Notes under the pieces: generated by a model
What the model saw: the letters and a program-made list of their open reading frames with translations, nothing else
Told to the model about the DNA's origin: nothing
The model's database searches: none
Origin: Gammaproteobacteria bacterium
Lineage (GTDB): Bacteria > Pseudomonadota > Gammaproteobacteria > Steroidobacterales > Foliamicaceae
DNA length: 64,000 nucleotides
Reading direction: 5' to 3'
Assembly (NCBI GenBank): GCA_026707445.1
Contig: JAPOWV010000013.1
Span: forward strand, 1 to 64,000
Part shown: piece by piece, positions 28,560 through 35,910 of the stretch
Position numbering within the stretch: the stretch's first letter is position 1
Layout: every line of letters begins with the position of its first letter
Translations under genes and position numbers: made by a program

Positions 28560-29966
28560 ATGATCTTGAGCCACCAGGAAGCCAGAACTCCCCTGCATAC
28601 TCCGTCGTCTTTGGCCCGTAAATCCGTGGCCGTTCAGGCTCGGAGGGCACGGGGTTGGATAGTCGGGCTGTTGTGTCTGTTAATGGGCAATCCCGCCTTT
28701 GCCGAGAATGTCACCATCATTCATGCGGGCACCTTGATAACGCCCGTCGACGGGGCCCTGGAATCCACCAAATCCAGGACGATCGTGATCGTCGGGGACA
28801 AGGTCGCGCGAGTGGAGGACGGTTTTGCTACCCCCGGGGAGTTGGGGTTTGAGGATTCGAGCTCCGCGACATTGATTGATCTCAAGGACAGTTACGTTCT
28901 TCCGGGGCTGATAGACGGACATGTCCATCTCACCGCGCTGCCGGTAGGTAACAGGCGCCTGGGCTTTGTGGTTCTTTCGGACGCGGACCGCGCCATTCTT
29001 GGCGCGGCGGCCGCCAAGAGGACTCTTTTGGCCGGGTTTACCACGGTTCGCGACCTGGGCGCCCGGGGACCCGATTCGATATATGCGCTGCGTGATGGAA
29101 TCAGCCGCGGCGACGTTGCCGGTCCAAGAATCCTGGCGTCGGGGCAGACCATTACCCCGACAGGCGGACATATTGACAGGAGTACCGGGTTTCGGCACGG
29201 ACTTTTCGAATTCTTTACTCCTTCCGGCGTGTGCGACGGTGCGGACGAGTGCGCCAAGGCCGTGCGACGGCAAATCAGAGACTCGGCGGAAGCCATCAAG
29301 TTGACATCCACGGGCGGCGTTCTCAGCGCAGCCAGCGCCGGCGTGGGTCAGCAGTTCACAAGCGCGGAGCTGGAATCAATAGTCGATACCGCCCATTCCC
29401 TGGGGCGAAGGGTTGCGGCCCATGCCCACGGCCTGGACGGAGTCAATGCCGCTTTGGACGCGGGCGCCGATTCCATAGAGCACGGCACTTTTCTGGACGA
29501 AAGCAGCATTCTTCGCTTCAGGGAGACGGGCGCCTTTCTGGTTCCGACACTTCTCGCCGGCGATACCATTTCACGTTGGGCAGAAATGGAGGATTCTCCC
29601 CTCCCCGCCGGTCAAAGGGAAAAAGCCCTCGTCGTGGGTCCTCAGATGCTCACGGCAACCCGCAAGGCGCATGAAGCGGGAATAAGGATTGCTCTTGGTT
29701 CGGATTCCGGCATGGACGGTCACGGCAAGAACTGCGGAGAGTTCGGCCTGCTGGTGGAAGCCGGCCTTTCAAACGAGGAGGCCCTGCTGGCCTCGTTTGT
29801 CAACGCCGCGGAGAATCTGGGCATGGCGGACAGAATCGGCAGGATCCAGGAGGGATACTACGCCGACGTAATTGCCACCTCGACAGATCCGACGAAAGAA
29901 ATCGCTGCGCTCTGTTCAATCGAAATGGTGATCAAGGGCGGGGTTGCCCATCCGTCGCCCAGATAG
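28560..29966 (+). CDS. Secreted metal-dependent amidohydrolase (prolidase/imidazolonepropionase-like)
   Basis: A 468-residue protein with a long n-region, then a signal peptide (WIVGLLCLLMGNPAFA-E). Mature features: YVLPGLIDGHVHLTA (HxH metal pair), AGFTTVRDLGA, AIKLTSTGGV (candidate carboxylated Lys), RVAAHAHG, ADSIEHGTF, and IALGSDSGMD (catalytic Asp), ending with GRIQEGYYADVI. All ligands of the binuclear site are present. Relatives cleave Xaa-Pro or other dipeptides and N-acyl amino acids. A ribosome-binding site GGGA precedes the ATG. It lies 38 bp after the permease, consistent with hydrolysis outside and uptake of the product. Confidence 0.93.
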   Translation: MILSHQEARTPLHTPSSLARKSVAVQARRARGWIVGLLCLLMGNPAFAENVTIIHAGTLITPVDGALESTKSRTIVIVGDKVARVEDGFATPGELGFEDSSSATLIDLKDSYVLPGLIDGHVHLTALPVGNRRLGFVVLSDADRAILGAAAAKRTLLAGFTTVRDLGARGPDSIYALRDGISRGDVAGPRILASGQTITPTGGHIDRSTGFRHGLFEFFTPSGVCDGADECAKAVRRQIRDSAEAIKLTSTGGVLSAASAGVGQQFTSAELESIVDTAHSLGRRVAAHAHGLDGVNAALDAGADSIEHGTFLDESSILRFRETGAFLVPTLLAGDTISRWAEMEDSPLPAGQREKALVVGPQMLTATRKAHEAGIRIALGSDSGMDGHGKNCGEFGLLVEAGLSNEEALLASFVNAAENLGMADRIGRIQEGYYADVIATSTDPTKEIAALCSIEMVIKGGVAHPSPR

Positions 29967-30014
29967 CGGCTTGCGCCGGACGCAGCCGCGGCGCCGCCTC
30001 ATGCCGAAGCGAGT

Positions 30015-30734
30015 CTAACCGCGTCTGGAACCGCGCGAGCGAATCACCGTGTGACTGTCCCTGGGCTTGTCGAGCCTCTGAAGAAGCATGGCCTCCACGT
30101 TGGCAATATGCTCTTCAATAATCGACTGCGCGCCCTTTATTTCGTTTTCCTTAATGGCCGCGATCAATTGACGATGCTGTTTCAGCGCGGCATTCAATCG
30201 GGTCTTTGTGAACGGCAACAGTTGCCTTAGAGCATGCAATCGGTTGGAAATGCCGTGATAGGACTGAATGAGAAATGGATTCTCGCTCGCCTCGATCAGT
30301 GCGCGGTGAAAAGCGGTGTCCAGTTGATGACACTCTTCGAGATTGACGCTGAGCGCCTTGGCGGCCTGTCTCACGTTGTCGACCAATGTCTGAACGAAAA
30401 TTTCCTTGTGGTCGGATTTCGCCAGAATCTTGAGCGCCGCCGATTCCAGCACGAGTCGCATCTGGCAGATCGACACGATTTCATCAGGGTCGGGGCCGAA
30501 AACGTAGGTGCCGGACTGGGGTCTTACATCCACAAGCCCCTCCACGGCAAGCGACATGATCGCTTCCCGTACGGGAGTCCGGCTGATCTGCAGGTCTTCA
30601 GCTATGCTTTGCTCGGAAATCTGGGATCCAAGCGGAAGTCGCCCCGAGGTGATTTCCTCACGGAGCATATGCGCCACCTTCACCCTCAGCGGCGCCACTT
30701 TCATGTCCAGAATGTTTAGATCCGTTCGATTCAC
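30015..30734 (-). CDS. GntR-family regulator, FCD ligand-binding type
   Basis: A 239-residue repressor-type regulator. The N-terminal winged helix-turn-helix (about residues 15-80) contains REEITSGRLPLGSQI and SRTPVREAIMSLAVEGLV, the standard GntR signature. The C-terminal FCD domain (about 90-215) is all-helical with a metal or ligand-binding His set (DTAFHRAL, SYHGISNR, QHRQLIAAI). GTG start at 30734, or ATG at 30704. It is 42 bp downstream of the HbpS-like gene on the same strand and next to the divergent amine dehydrogenase operon, so it is the likely local regulator. Ligand unknown. Confidence 0.95.
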   Translation of the reverse strand: MNRTDLNILDMKVAPLRVKVAHMLREEITSGRLPLGSQISEQSIAEDLQISRTPVREAIMSLAVEGLVDVRPQSGTYVFGPDPDEIVSICQMRLVLESAALKILAKSDHKEIFVQTLVDNVRQAAKALSVNLEECHQLDTAFHRALIEASENPFLIQSYHGISNRLHALRQLLPFTKTRLNAALKQHRQLIAAIKENEIKGAQSIIEEHIANVEAMLLQRLDKPRDSHTVIRSRGSRRG

Positions 30735-30776
30735 GCCTGAAGTTCCGTCAAGAAGGTCGTTACGCCGATAATTACC

Positions 30777-31271
30777 TCAGTTCGTCTGGAATTGCAATTC
30801 TGCCGCGAGAATGCCTGCCTGCGCGCAGGCGGCGTCGTTGCTGTCCGACGAACCGGACACACCGACCCCGCCCAGCAATGTTCCATCGCTTGCAAATATG
30901 GCTTCCCCTCCCCCGAATCCGGGAAAGGCGGGCAGCCCCAGGTAAGCAGGATTCTTCTCGGCGCGCTCGGCCCACAATTTCGTTGGCCGGCCATAGCTTG
31001 CCGCAGCCTCCGCCTTCAGAAGCGCGATCCTGACGTTGCCGGTCTTGACGCCGTCCATCCTCAGGAAAGCCAGGAGAGTCGCCCTGTCGTCGTAAATGGC
31101 GATCGCCATTTTCCAGTCGTTTTCCAGGGCCTTCTGCCTGCATGCTTCAATGATCGTCTGCGCCGCATCGGAATCCAGTGTCGGGCGCATTGACTGTGCG
31201 TATGGGGGCTGCATCGGAAATAACAGGTGAAGAGCCCCGAGTAAGGTCAGGTATCCTGTTTTCACGTTCAT
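30777..31271 (-). CDS. GlcG/HbpS family protein, secreted
   Basis: A 164-residue protein from the ATG at 31271, with a GGAAGGGG ribosome-binding region upstream. It has a signal peptide (GYLTLLGALHLLFPMQPPYAQ). The mature part has the GlcG/HbpS pattern: IIEACRQKALENDWKMAIAIYDD, then TGNVRIALLKAEAAA, PAFPGFGGGEAIF and GGVGVSGSSDSNDAACAQAGI. Proteins of this family bind haem, cobalamin-like or small ligands, and some assist quinoprotein systems; the role here is unknown. It diverges from the amine dehydrogenase operon across 63 bp. Confidence 0.9.
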   Translation of the reverse strand: MNVKTGYLTLLGALHLLFPMQPPYAQSMRPTLDSDAAQTIIEACRQKALENDWKMAIAIYDDRATLLAFLRMDGVKTGNVRIALLKAEAAASYGRPTKLWAERAEKNPAYLGLPAFPGFGGGEAIFASDGTLLGGVGVSGSSDSNDAACAQAGILAAELQFQTN

Positions 31272-31295
31272 GATGAACTGCCCCTTCCCGCCCGA

Positions 31296-31310
31296 GTATA
31301 TTAGTATATC
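31296..31310. promoter_or_regulatory. Candidate operator in the hbpS-like/mauB divergent gap
   Basis: GTATATTAGTATATC, an imperfect palindrome (TATA-TTAG-TATA), sits in the middle of the 63-bp gap between two divergent genes and 25 nt upstream of the mauB start. GntR-family operators are often of this AT-rich dyad type. The GntR gene is the second gene of the leftward unit, so autoregulation is possible. Confidence 0.5.
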
Positions 31311-31334
31311 TTTCCTCCAAGGCTGCAAGTTCCC

Positions 31335-32489
31335 GTGTTCCTGGCCGTACTTTACCCCCTGCTGATACTGTCGATTTTTTCGGCCGGCGCCTTTGCGCAG
31401 GTTCCTCTGGACACCATTCCCAATTCGCGCACGCTCCCCGGGGAATATCCCGAAAGCTGGGTCATCGTTCAGGACTTCAACTATCCGACCATGGTGCTGG
31501 GCGGCTACATCATCATTGATGTTGCCGCGAAAACCGATCAGGTTAAGGGTCAGTTTCAGGGGGCGCAGTTCGCAGGCTTTGCCTGGTCGAAAAATCGCGC
31601 CGAACTCTACGTTGCCGAGAGCTACTACGAAAACGTGGGCTACGGTCAGCGCAGCGATCTTGTGACCATCTACGAACAGGCAAACCTGCAGGCAATCGGC
31701 AAGATCCCGCTGCCCGGCAACAAGCGGGCATTCATGAGTCCCCGAACCGCGATGACGCGCCTGACGGGCAATGAGCGATTCCTGCTTCTCTTCAATTTCA
31801 CGCCCGCCGCATCCGTCACGGTCGTCGACATGGAACAAAGGATTGTTGCGGGTGAAGTCCAGATTCCGGGCTGCACTTTCATCTATCCGTATGCGGACCA
31901 GAGTTTCTTCACGCTGTGCGGCGATGGATCTCTTGCCCACTTCACTTTGAATGAAGCCGGCAACGTAGCTGAAGAAGGACTGACCGATCCGTTCAACGAC
32001 ATCGACAGCGATGCCATGTATATGACCCCGGGAGTCTTCGATCAGGTCTTTTATTTCCCGACTCAGCTCGGCAAATTGCAGCCGGTCAGGCTGTCGGGCG
32101 CCGAACCGGAAATTCTTCCGAGCTGGAGCCTGATCAGCGAAGAAGAGAAACAGGAGCGCTGGCGACCCGTAAAGCGTGAAACGGTTGATGTCGACCGCTC
32201 CGGAACGCTCTACGTCCTGATGCATCGGGTTGAAGAGGACGGCGCGCGCATCGGGGGCACATCCGAAGTCTGGTCGTTCGATCCTGCAGCCCGAAAGCGC
32301 GTCGGACGCATTGGTTTGCGCAAGGACGCATCCGCGCTTGCAGTAACGGGGGGAGACAGCCCCCACCTGGTATTGATTTCAGGAAACGGCTTCGGCGTTT
32401 ATGACGCGAAGACGGGAGAATTCATCCAGGAGATAGGCGGCTGGTGGGAAGACGCGACGACGTTCCAGCTCATCCACACGAACAGATGA
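31335..32489 (+). CDS. mauB: Amine dehydrogenase large (beta-propeller) subunit, MauB/AauB type
   Basis: A 384-residue periplasmic protein starting at GTG, with a signal peptide (LYPLLILSIFSAGAFA-Q). The mature protein follows the heavy-chain pattern: YPESWVIVQDFNY, FAWSKNRAELYVAESYYE, GQRSDLVTIYE, PGNKRAFMSPRTAM, LTGNERFLLLFNFTPAASVTVVD, FFTLCGDGSL and SGNGFGVYDAKTGE. This propeller docks the TTQ light chain in methylamine and aromatic amine dehydrogenases, oxidising primary amines to aldehydes. It is first in the order B-E-D-A, identical to known mau/aau operons. Whether the substrate is methylamine or an aralkylamine cannot be decided from this subunit. Confidence 0.93.
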   Translation: MFLAVLYPLLILSIFSAGAFAQVPLDTIPNSRTLPGEYPESWVIVQDFNYPTMVLGGYIIIDVAAKTDQVKGQFQGAQFAGFAWSKNRAELYVAESYYENVGYGQRSDLVTIYEQANLQAIGKIPLPGNKRAFMSPRTAMTRLTGNERFLLLFNFTPAASVTVVDMEQRIVAGEVQIPGCTFIYPYADQSFFTLCGDGSLAHFTLNEAGNVAEEGLTDPFNDIDSDAMYMTPGVFDQVFYFPTQLGKLQPVRLSGAEPEILPSWSLISEEEKQERWRPVKRETVDVDRSGTLYVLMHRVEEDGARIGGTSEVWSFDPAARKRVGRIGLRKDASALAVTGGDSPHLVLISGNGFGVYDAKTGEFIQEIGGWWEDATTFQLIHTNR

Positions 32490-32497
32490 CCTGACCC

Positions 32498-33055
32498 ATG
32501 ATCGATCCCCTGGCGCACTGGCTTGTCGCTCTTTTCCTGGCGGGATTCTTCCTGGCCGGCGGGCTCCACAAGTTCAGGGATTTTGAACGTTTTGTTTCGC
32601 TGCTGGGCAAATATGACGCCGTTCGTCCGGATCTGCTTGCCCCTGCCGCGGGCCTGGTCGTGGCGGTTGAGACGACTATCGGACTCGCACTTTTGACGTC
32701 TCTCCTGTTCCCGCAATTGCGGATGCTCGGAATGGGTGGATTTGCTGCGGGCGCCGCGCTCCTGTTCGGTTACCTGTTGTTGATGGCTTACTCTCTTGCA
32801 AGAGGAAATCGGGAAATAGACTGCGGTTGCTCCTTTCGGAAGCAACGATCACTGATCTCGGCTTGGCATCTCTGCCGGAATGGCGTCCTGATCCTGATTT
32901 GTCTGGCCGGCGTGCTGCCCGTCACCGCGCGCGAACTGCAAACCATTGATTGGCTCCATCTGCCGTTGATGGTACTGGCCGCCGGTATGCTTTATGTCCT
33001 GATCGATACGTTGCTTGCGAACAGAAGTTATCTGACCCCGAACTCAACAGCATGA
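32498..33055 (+). CDS. mauE: MauE-like membrane protein for amine dehydrogenase maturation
   Basis: A 185-residue integral membrane protein with four to five helices. It begins with WLVALFLAGFFLAGGLHKFRDFERF (DoxX/MauE-like) and has a central DCGCSF motif, whose Cys pair probably serves disulfide traffic. In characterised mau operons MauE and MauD are needed for folding of the disulfide-rich light chain. It follows mauB by 8 bp and overlaps mauD by 4 bp (ATGA). The position between B and D matches the known gene order, which is strong support. Confidence 0.93.
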   Translation: MIDPLAHWLVALFLAGFFLAGGLHKFRDFERFVSLLGKYDAVRPDLLAPAAGLVVAVETTIGLALLTSLLFPQLRMLGMGGFAAGAALLFGYLLLMAYSLARGNREIDCGCSFRKQRSLISAWHLCRNGVLILICLAGVLPVTARELQTIDWLHLPLMVLAAGMLYVLIDTLLANRSYLTPNSTA

Positions 33056-33702
33056 CCAGTTTTCTCGTAGTTTCCAATCTGATCCTCTGGATCCTGGTAC
33101 TGGTCCTTGGGATCATTGCCTTTGCCCTCGCGCGTCAGGTCGGGGTCCTGTTCGAGCGAATCGCACCGGCGGGCGCGCTCGCGATGAACAGGAAGCTGGC
33201 GGGCGGTGATGTCGCTCCCGTGCTGCGTCTGGACACGATCGACGGAGGAAAAATCAAAATCGGCAAACCCGCCGATGCCGACAGCAAAGACAAGGCGCAG
33301 CTGATATTTTTCCTCGCTCCCGGGTGTCCGATCTGCAAGACCCTGCTGCCGGCCATCAAGTCAATCGCGGCCAGGGAGCGTGGCTGGCTTGACCTTGTGT
33401 TCGCCAGCGATGGCGAATCGCGCGACGCGCACGTCGAGTTTATCGACAGGCACAGGATCGGCAGTTACCCGTACGTCTTGTCGCAGTCGCTCGGTATTGA
33501 GTTCGGGGTCAGTCAACTGCCGTTCGCGGTACTCATCGATGACGACGGTCGAATCAGCGGACTGGGGCTGACAAATTCAAGGGAGCACCTGGAGAGTCTG
33601 ATCGAAACGCAAATAATGAAGGTCTCGACCATACAGGAACATCTGGAACTGGTCGATTTCGGCATCAAGGCCCCCGATAGCGCCAACGTGCGGCCGCAAT
33701 GA
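33052..33702 (+). CDS. mauD: MauD-like thioredoxin-fold disulfide protein
   Basis: A 216-residue protein from the ATG at 33052. One N-terminal membrane anchor (LVVSNLILWILVLVLGIIAFALA) precedes a periplasmic thioredoxin fold with the redox centre Cys92-Pro-Ile-Cys95 (FFLAPGCPICKTLLP) and the cis-Pro segment SQLPFAVLID. MauD assists disulfide formation or isomerisation in the TTQ subunit. Its start overlaps the mauE stop and its end overlaps the mauA start (33699), so translation is coupled through the operon. Confidence 0.94.
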   Translation: MTSFLVVSNLILWILVLVLGIIAFALARQVGVLFERIAPAGALAMNRKLAGGDVAPVLRLDTIDGGKIKIGKPADADSKDKAQLIFFLAPGCPICKTLLPAIKSIAARERGWLDLVFASDGESRDAHVEFIDRHRIGSYPYVLSQSLGIEFGVSQLPFAVLIDDDGRISGLGLTNSREHLESLIETQIMKVSTIQEHLELVDFGIKAPDSANVRPQ

Positions 33703-34298
33703 TCGGGTCTCGCAAATCCCTTTGGCCCGGGAGGGGCGATATGTCATTCGTAGAGACGCTGTCGGAGAAAATGACACGGCAACTGGCGCAACGCACTTCC
33801 CGGCGCAGCTTGCTTGGCGGCCTGGGTTCGCTGCTGGTTGGCGGCGCCGCCCTGCCCCTTTTGCCTGTGGCCAGGGCCCATGCCGACCAGGAACCGGCCG
33901 GCTATGAAGGGGTTGCCCCCAGGCCACCGGTAAGTGAAGGCGAAGAGGGCAGCCAGACGAGCTGCGACTACTGGCGTTACTGCGGCATCGGCGGACCGCT
34001 ATGCGCATGTTGCGGAGGCAGCGCAAATGCCTGCCCGCCGGGGACCGTCATGTCACCGCTCTCCTGGATCGGAACCTGCCTCAATCCTGCCGACGACGTC
34101 TACTACATCATTTCCTACAACGATTGTTGCGGGAAACCCACGTGCAAGAGATGTTTGTGTTCTCCGCATGATCCCAATGCGAAGCCCCCGATCAGGTCGC
34201 AGTCGAGCCGGGCCTACCTCTGGTGCATGGGCTCCGGGGAAACGACGTTTACCTGCTCGACCTCGAATGTCGTCGGCATAGCCGTCCAGCAAAAGTAG
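33699..34298 (+). CDS. mauA: TTQ-bearing amine dehydrogenase light chain, MauA/AauA type
   Basis: A 199-residue protein, probably initiated at 33699 or at the internal ATG 33741. It has a Tat signal (SRRSLLGGLGSLLVGG, cleavage near ARAHA). The mature part has 14 Cys and the family frame CDYWRYC...CACCGG...CPPG...SWIGTC...DCCG...LWCMGSG. The two tryptophans that form tryptophan tryptophylquinone are the W of SWIGTC and of LWCMG. The Asp of YNDCCG (Asp76 of methylamine dehydrogenase) is kept. The other conserved active-site Asp (position 32, in V/I-D-G) is Gly here (GIGGPLC). The CCGG and SWIGTC details resemble the aromatic amine dehydrogenase form as I recall it. Confidence 0.95.
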   Translation: MIGSRKSLWPGRGDMSFVETLSEKMTRQLAQRTSRRSLLGGLGSLLVGGAALPLLPVARAHADQEPAGYEGVAPRPPVSEGEEGSQTSCDYWRYCGIGGPLCACCGGSANACPPGTVMSPLSWIGTCLNPADDVYYIISYNDCCGKPTCKRCLCSPHDPNAKPPIRSQSSRAYLWCMGSGETTFTCSTSNVVGIAVQQK

Positions 34299-35857
34299 TG
34301 GCGGCGGCCCCGGCTGTGCGCTTTCTCGCGCTATGCGTTTCGCTGCTGCTGTCCGTGGGCGGCAACGCCTCGGAATCTCCCGATCCTGAAAACGCACCGG
34401 CCCTGTCCGGCGCGGAACTCAACTGGACCATGAGCTGCAGAGGTTGCCACGGTACGAATGCCGAGGGAACCGAAGGTGGCGCGCCGAACATGGCGGGCCA
34501 GGTGTCCCGCTTCCTCAAGGTGGAAGGCGGGCGGCAATACCTGGTTCGCGTGCCCGGCGTCGCCTTTGCCAATCTGTCGGATTCCGAGGTGGCGGAACTG
34601 CTGAACTGGATGCTCAGGAAGTTCGACAAGGAGAACATCCCCGACTCCTTTTCTCCATATGACGAGAAGGAGGTCGGCCGTCTGCGTGCGAAACCGCTCA
34701 TAACCAGCGTCGCGGAAGTTCGGCGGAAACTGATACTCAAGATCGACGACACTCCCGGCCCTGATTACACCGGCAAGGTGCTCACGGTCACGGGCGCCAT
34801 AGAGCCCGACCGGCTGGGCGAAACACTGATGCATGAGCATCTGTTCATCGACTTCTGGTTGCCCGCCGATGAGCCGGCCCGCTGGAACCAGCTCTTCGGC
34901 CGGACCCCGCCCACTTCGCCCGAGCAGTTGAAGGCATGGAGACAGCCCTTGACCATGCACAACCGCACCGGGATGGCCGCCCGTCTGTGGGCCAACAGGG
35001 ACGCCTTCACTCTGGACAGCCTGCAGGACGCACTGGATGAGGTGTCCGATTTTCGTGAGCTTGGGGGCGGCGCGATTGTTGACGTGACATCCATCGGACT
35101 CAACAGGCAACCGGAAAAACTGAAAGAGGTATCGGAGCGCACGGGAGTCCGGATTGTGATGGGCACCGGCTATTACCGAACCGCCTGGCATCCCGTAACG
35201 CTGATGGACATGAGCGTCCGTGATCTGGCCCTGCGGATGTATGAGGACATCACCGTAGGCGTGAATGGCACGACGGTAAAGGCGGGAATCATCGGCGAAA
35301 TACCGATCGAGAAAATTACTTCCGCGGAGCCCGTAACGGGTGAATCGAAAGTACTTCGGGCGGCGGCGATGGCAAGTTCATGGACGGGCGCGGCCATTTC
35401 GATTCACAGCGATTTTTACGATATGTCAAAACTCACGCTGGCCCTCGACCTGCTCGAAAGAGATGGCGCGGATCTATCCCGCGTCATCCTGGGCCACATA
35501 TCGAACGCGGCGGTGGCCGACCTTTCATTTCTTGAGGGTCTGTTGCAGCGGGGAGTCTTTCTTCAGTTTGACGTATTCGGAAACCCCTGGCAGTTGAGCA
35601 TGAATGATCTGCGTGGCGCCGAAGCCATTCTTTCGCTCGTGGAAAAGGGCTACTCAAAACAGATCCTGGTGTCGCATGACCTGTGTACGAAATTTCAGCT
35701 GACCCGGTTCGGGGGCTTCGGACTGAAATATGTGCATACGGTGCTGTTGCCTTATTTCCGCGACCAGGGGATGACGGAAGCTCAAATCGAAGACATCATG
35801 ACAGGCAATCCCTCCCGGGTACTCCCGCTTTCGAGGCCCTGGAAAAGCCCTCATTGA
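34298..35857 (+). CDS. Secreted monoheme cytochrome c fused to a phosphotriesterase-family hydrolase
   Basis: The GTG at 34298 overlaps the mauA stop by one base (TAGTG) and gives 519 residues with a signal peptide (VRFLALCVSLLLSVGGNASE). Residues about 35-125 are a class I cytochrome c: haem motif CRGCH at 47-51, PNMAGQ at 63-68, then LSDSEVAELLNWML. From about residue 160 it is a phosphotriesterase-like TIM barrel: TLMHEHLFID (His179, His181), VKAGIIGEI (bridging Lys or Glu), AISIHSDF, VILGHIS and VSHDLC (catalytic Asp). All metal ligands appear present. In aau operons a cytochrome c gene follows the light chain, so the haem domain is probably the electron acceptor. The fused hydrolase is unusual, and its substrate is unknown. 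Confidence 0.9.
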   Translation: MAAAPAVRFLALCVSLLLSVGGNASESPDPENAPALSGAELNWTMSCRGCHGTNAEGTEGGAPNMAGQVSRFLKVEGGRQYLVRVPGVAFANLSDSEVAELLNWMLRKFDKENIPDSFSPYDEKEVGRLRAKPLITSVAEVRRKLILKIDDTPGPDYTGKVLTVTGAIEPDRLGETLMHEHLFIDFWLPADEPARWNQLFGRTPPTSPEQLKAWRQPLTMHNRTGMAARLWANRDAFTLDSLQDALDEVSDFRELGGGAIVDVTSIGLNRQPEKLKEVSERTGVRIVMGTGYYRTAWHPVTLMDMSVRDLALRMYEDITVGVNGTTVKAGIIGEIPIEKITSAEPVTGESKVLRAAAMASSWTGAAISIHSDFYDMSKLTLALDLLERDGADLSRVILGHISNAAVADLSFLEGLLQRGVFLQFDVFGNPWQLSMNDLRGAEAILSLVEKGYSKQILVSHDLCTKFQLTRFGGFGLKYVHTVLLPYFRDQGMTEAQIEDIMTGNPSRVLPLSRPWKSPH

Positions 35858-35870
35858 TACCGCCCCGATC

Positions 35871-35886
35871 CGGCCCACGCGGGCCG
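35871..35886. terminator. Possible bidirectional terminator hairpin
   Basis: A perfect 6-bp GC stem CGGCCC/GGGCCG with loop ACGC lies in the 53-bp gap between two convergent genes. There is no clear T-run on either side, so this rests on position and the stem only. Confidence 0.35.
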
Positions 35887-35910
35887 TTCGAAGCATTGCC
35901 GAACTGAAGA

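Noticed and set aside
31272..32366. Minus-strand upstream extension of the HbpS-like gene through the mauB region
   Set aside because: The extension is antisense to mauB. The ATG at 31271 has a ribosome-binding site and signal peptide.
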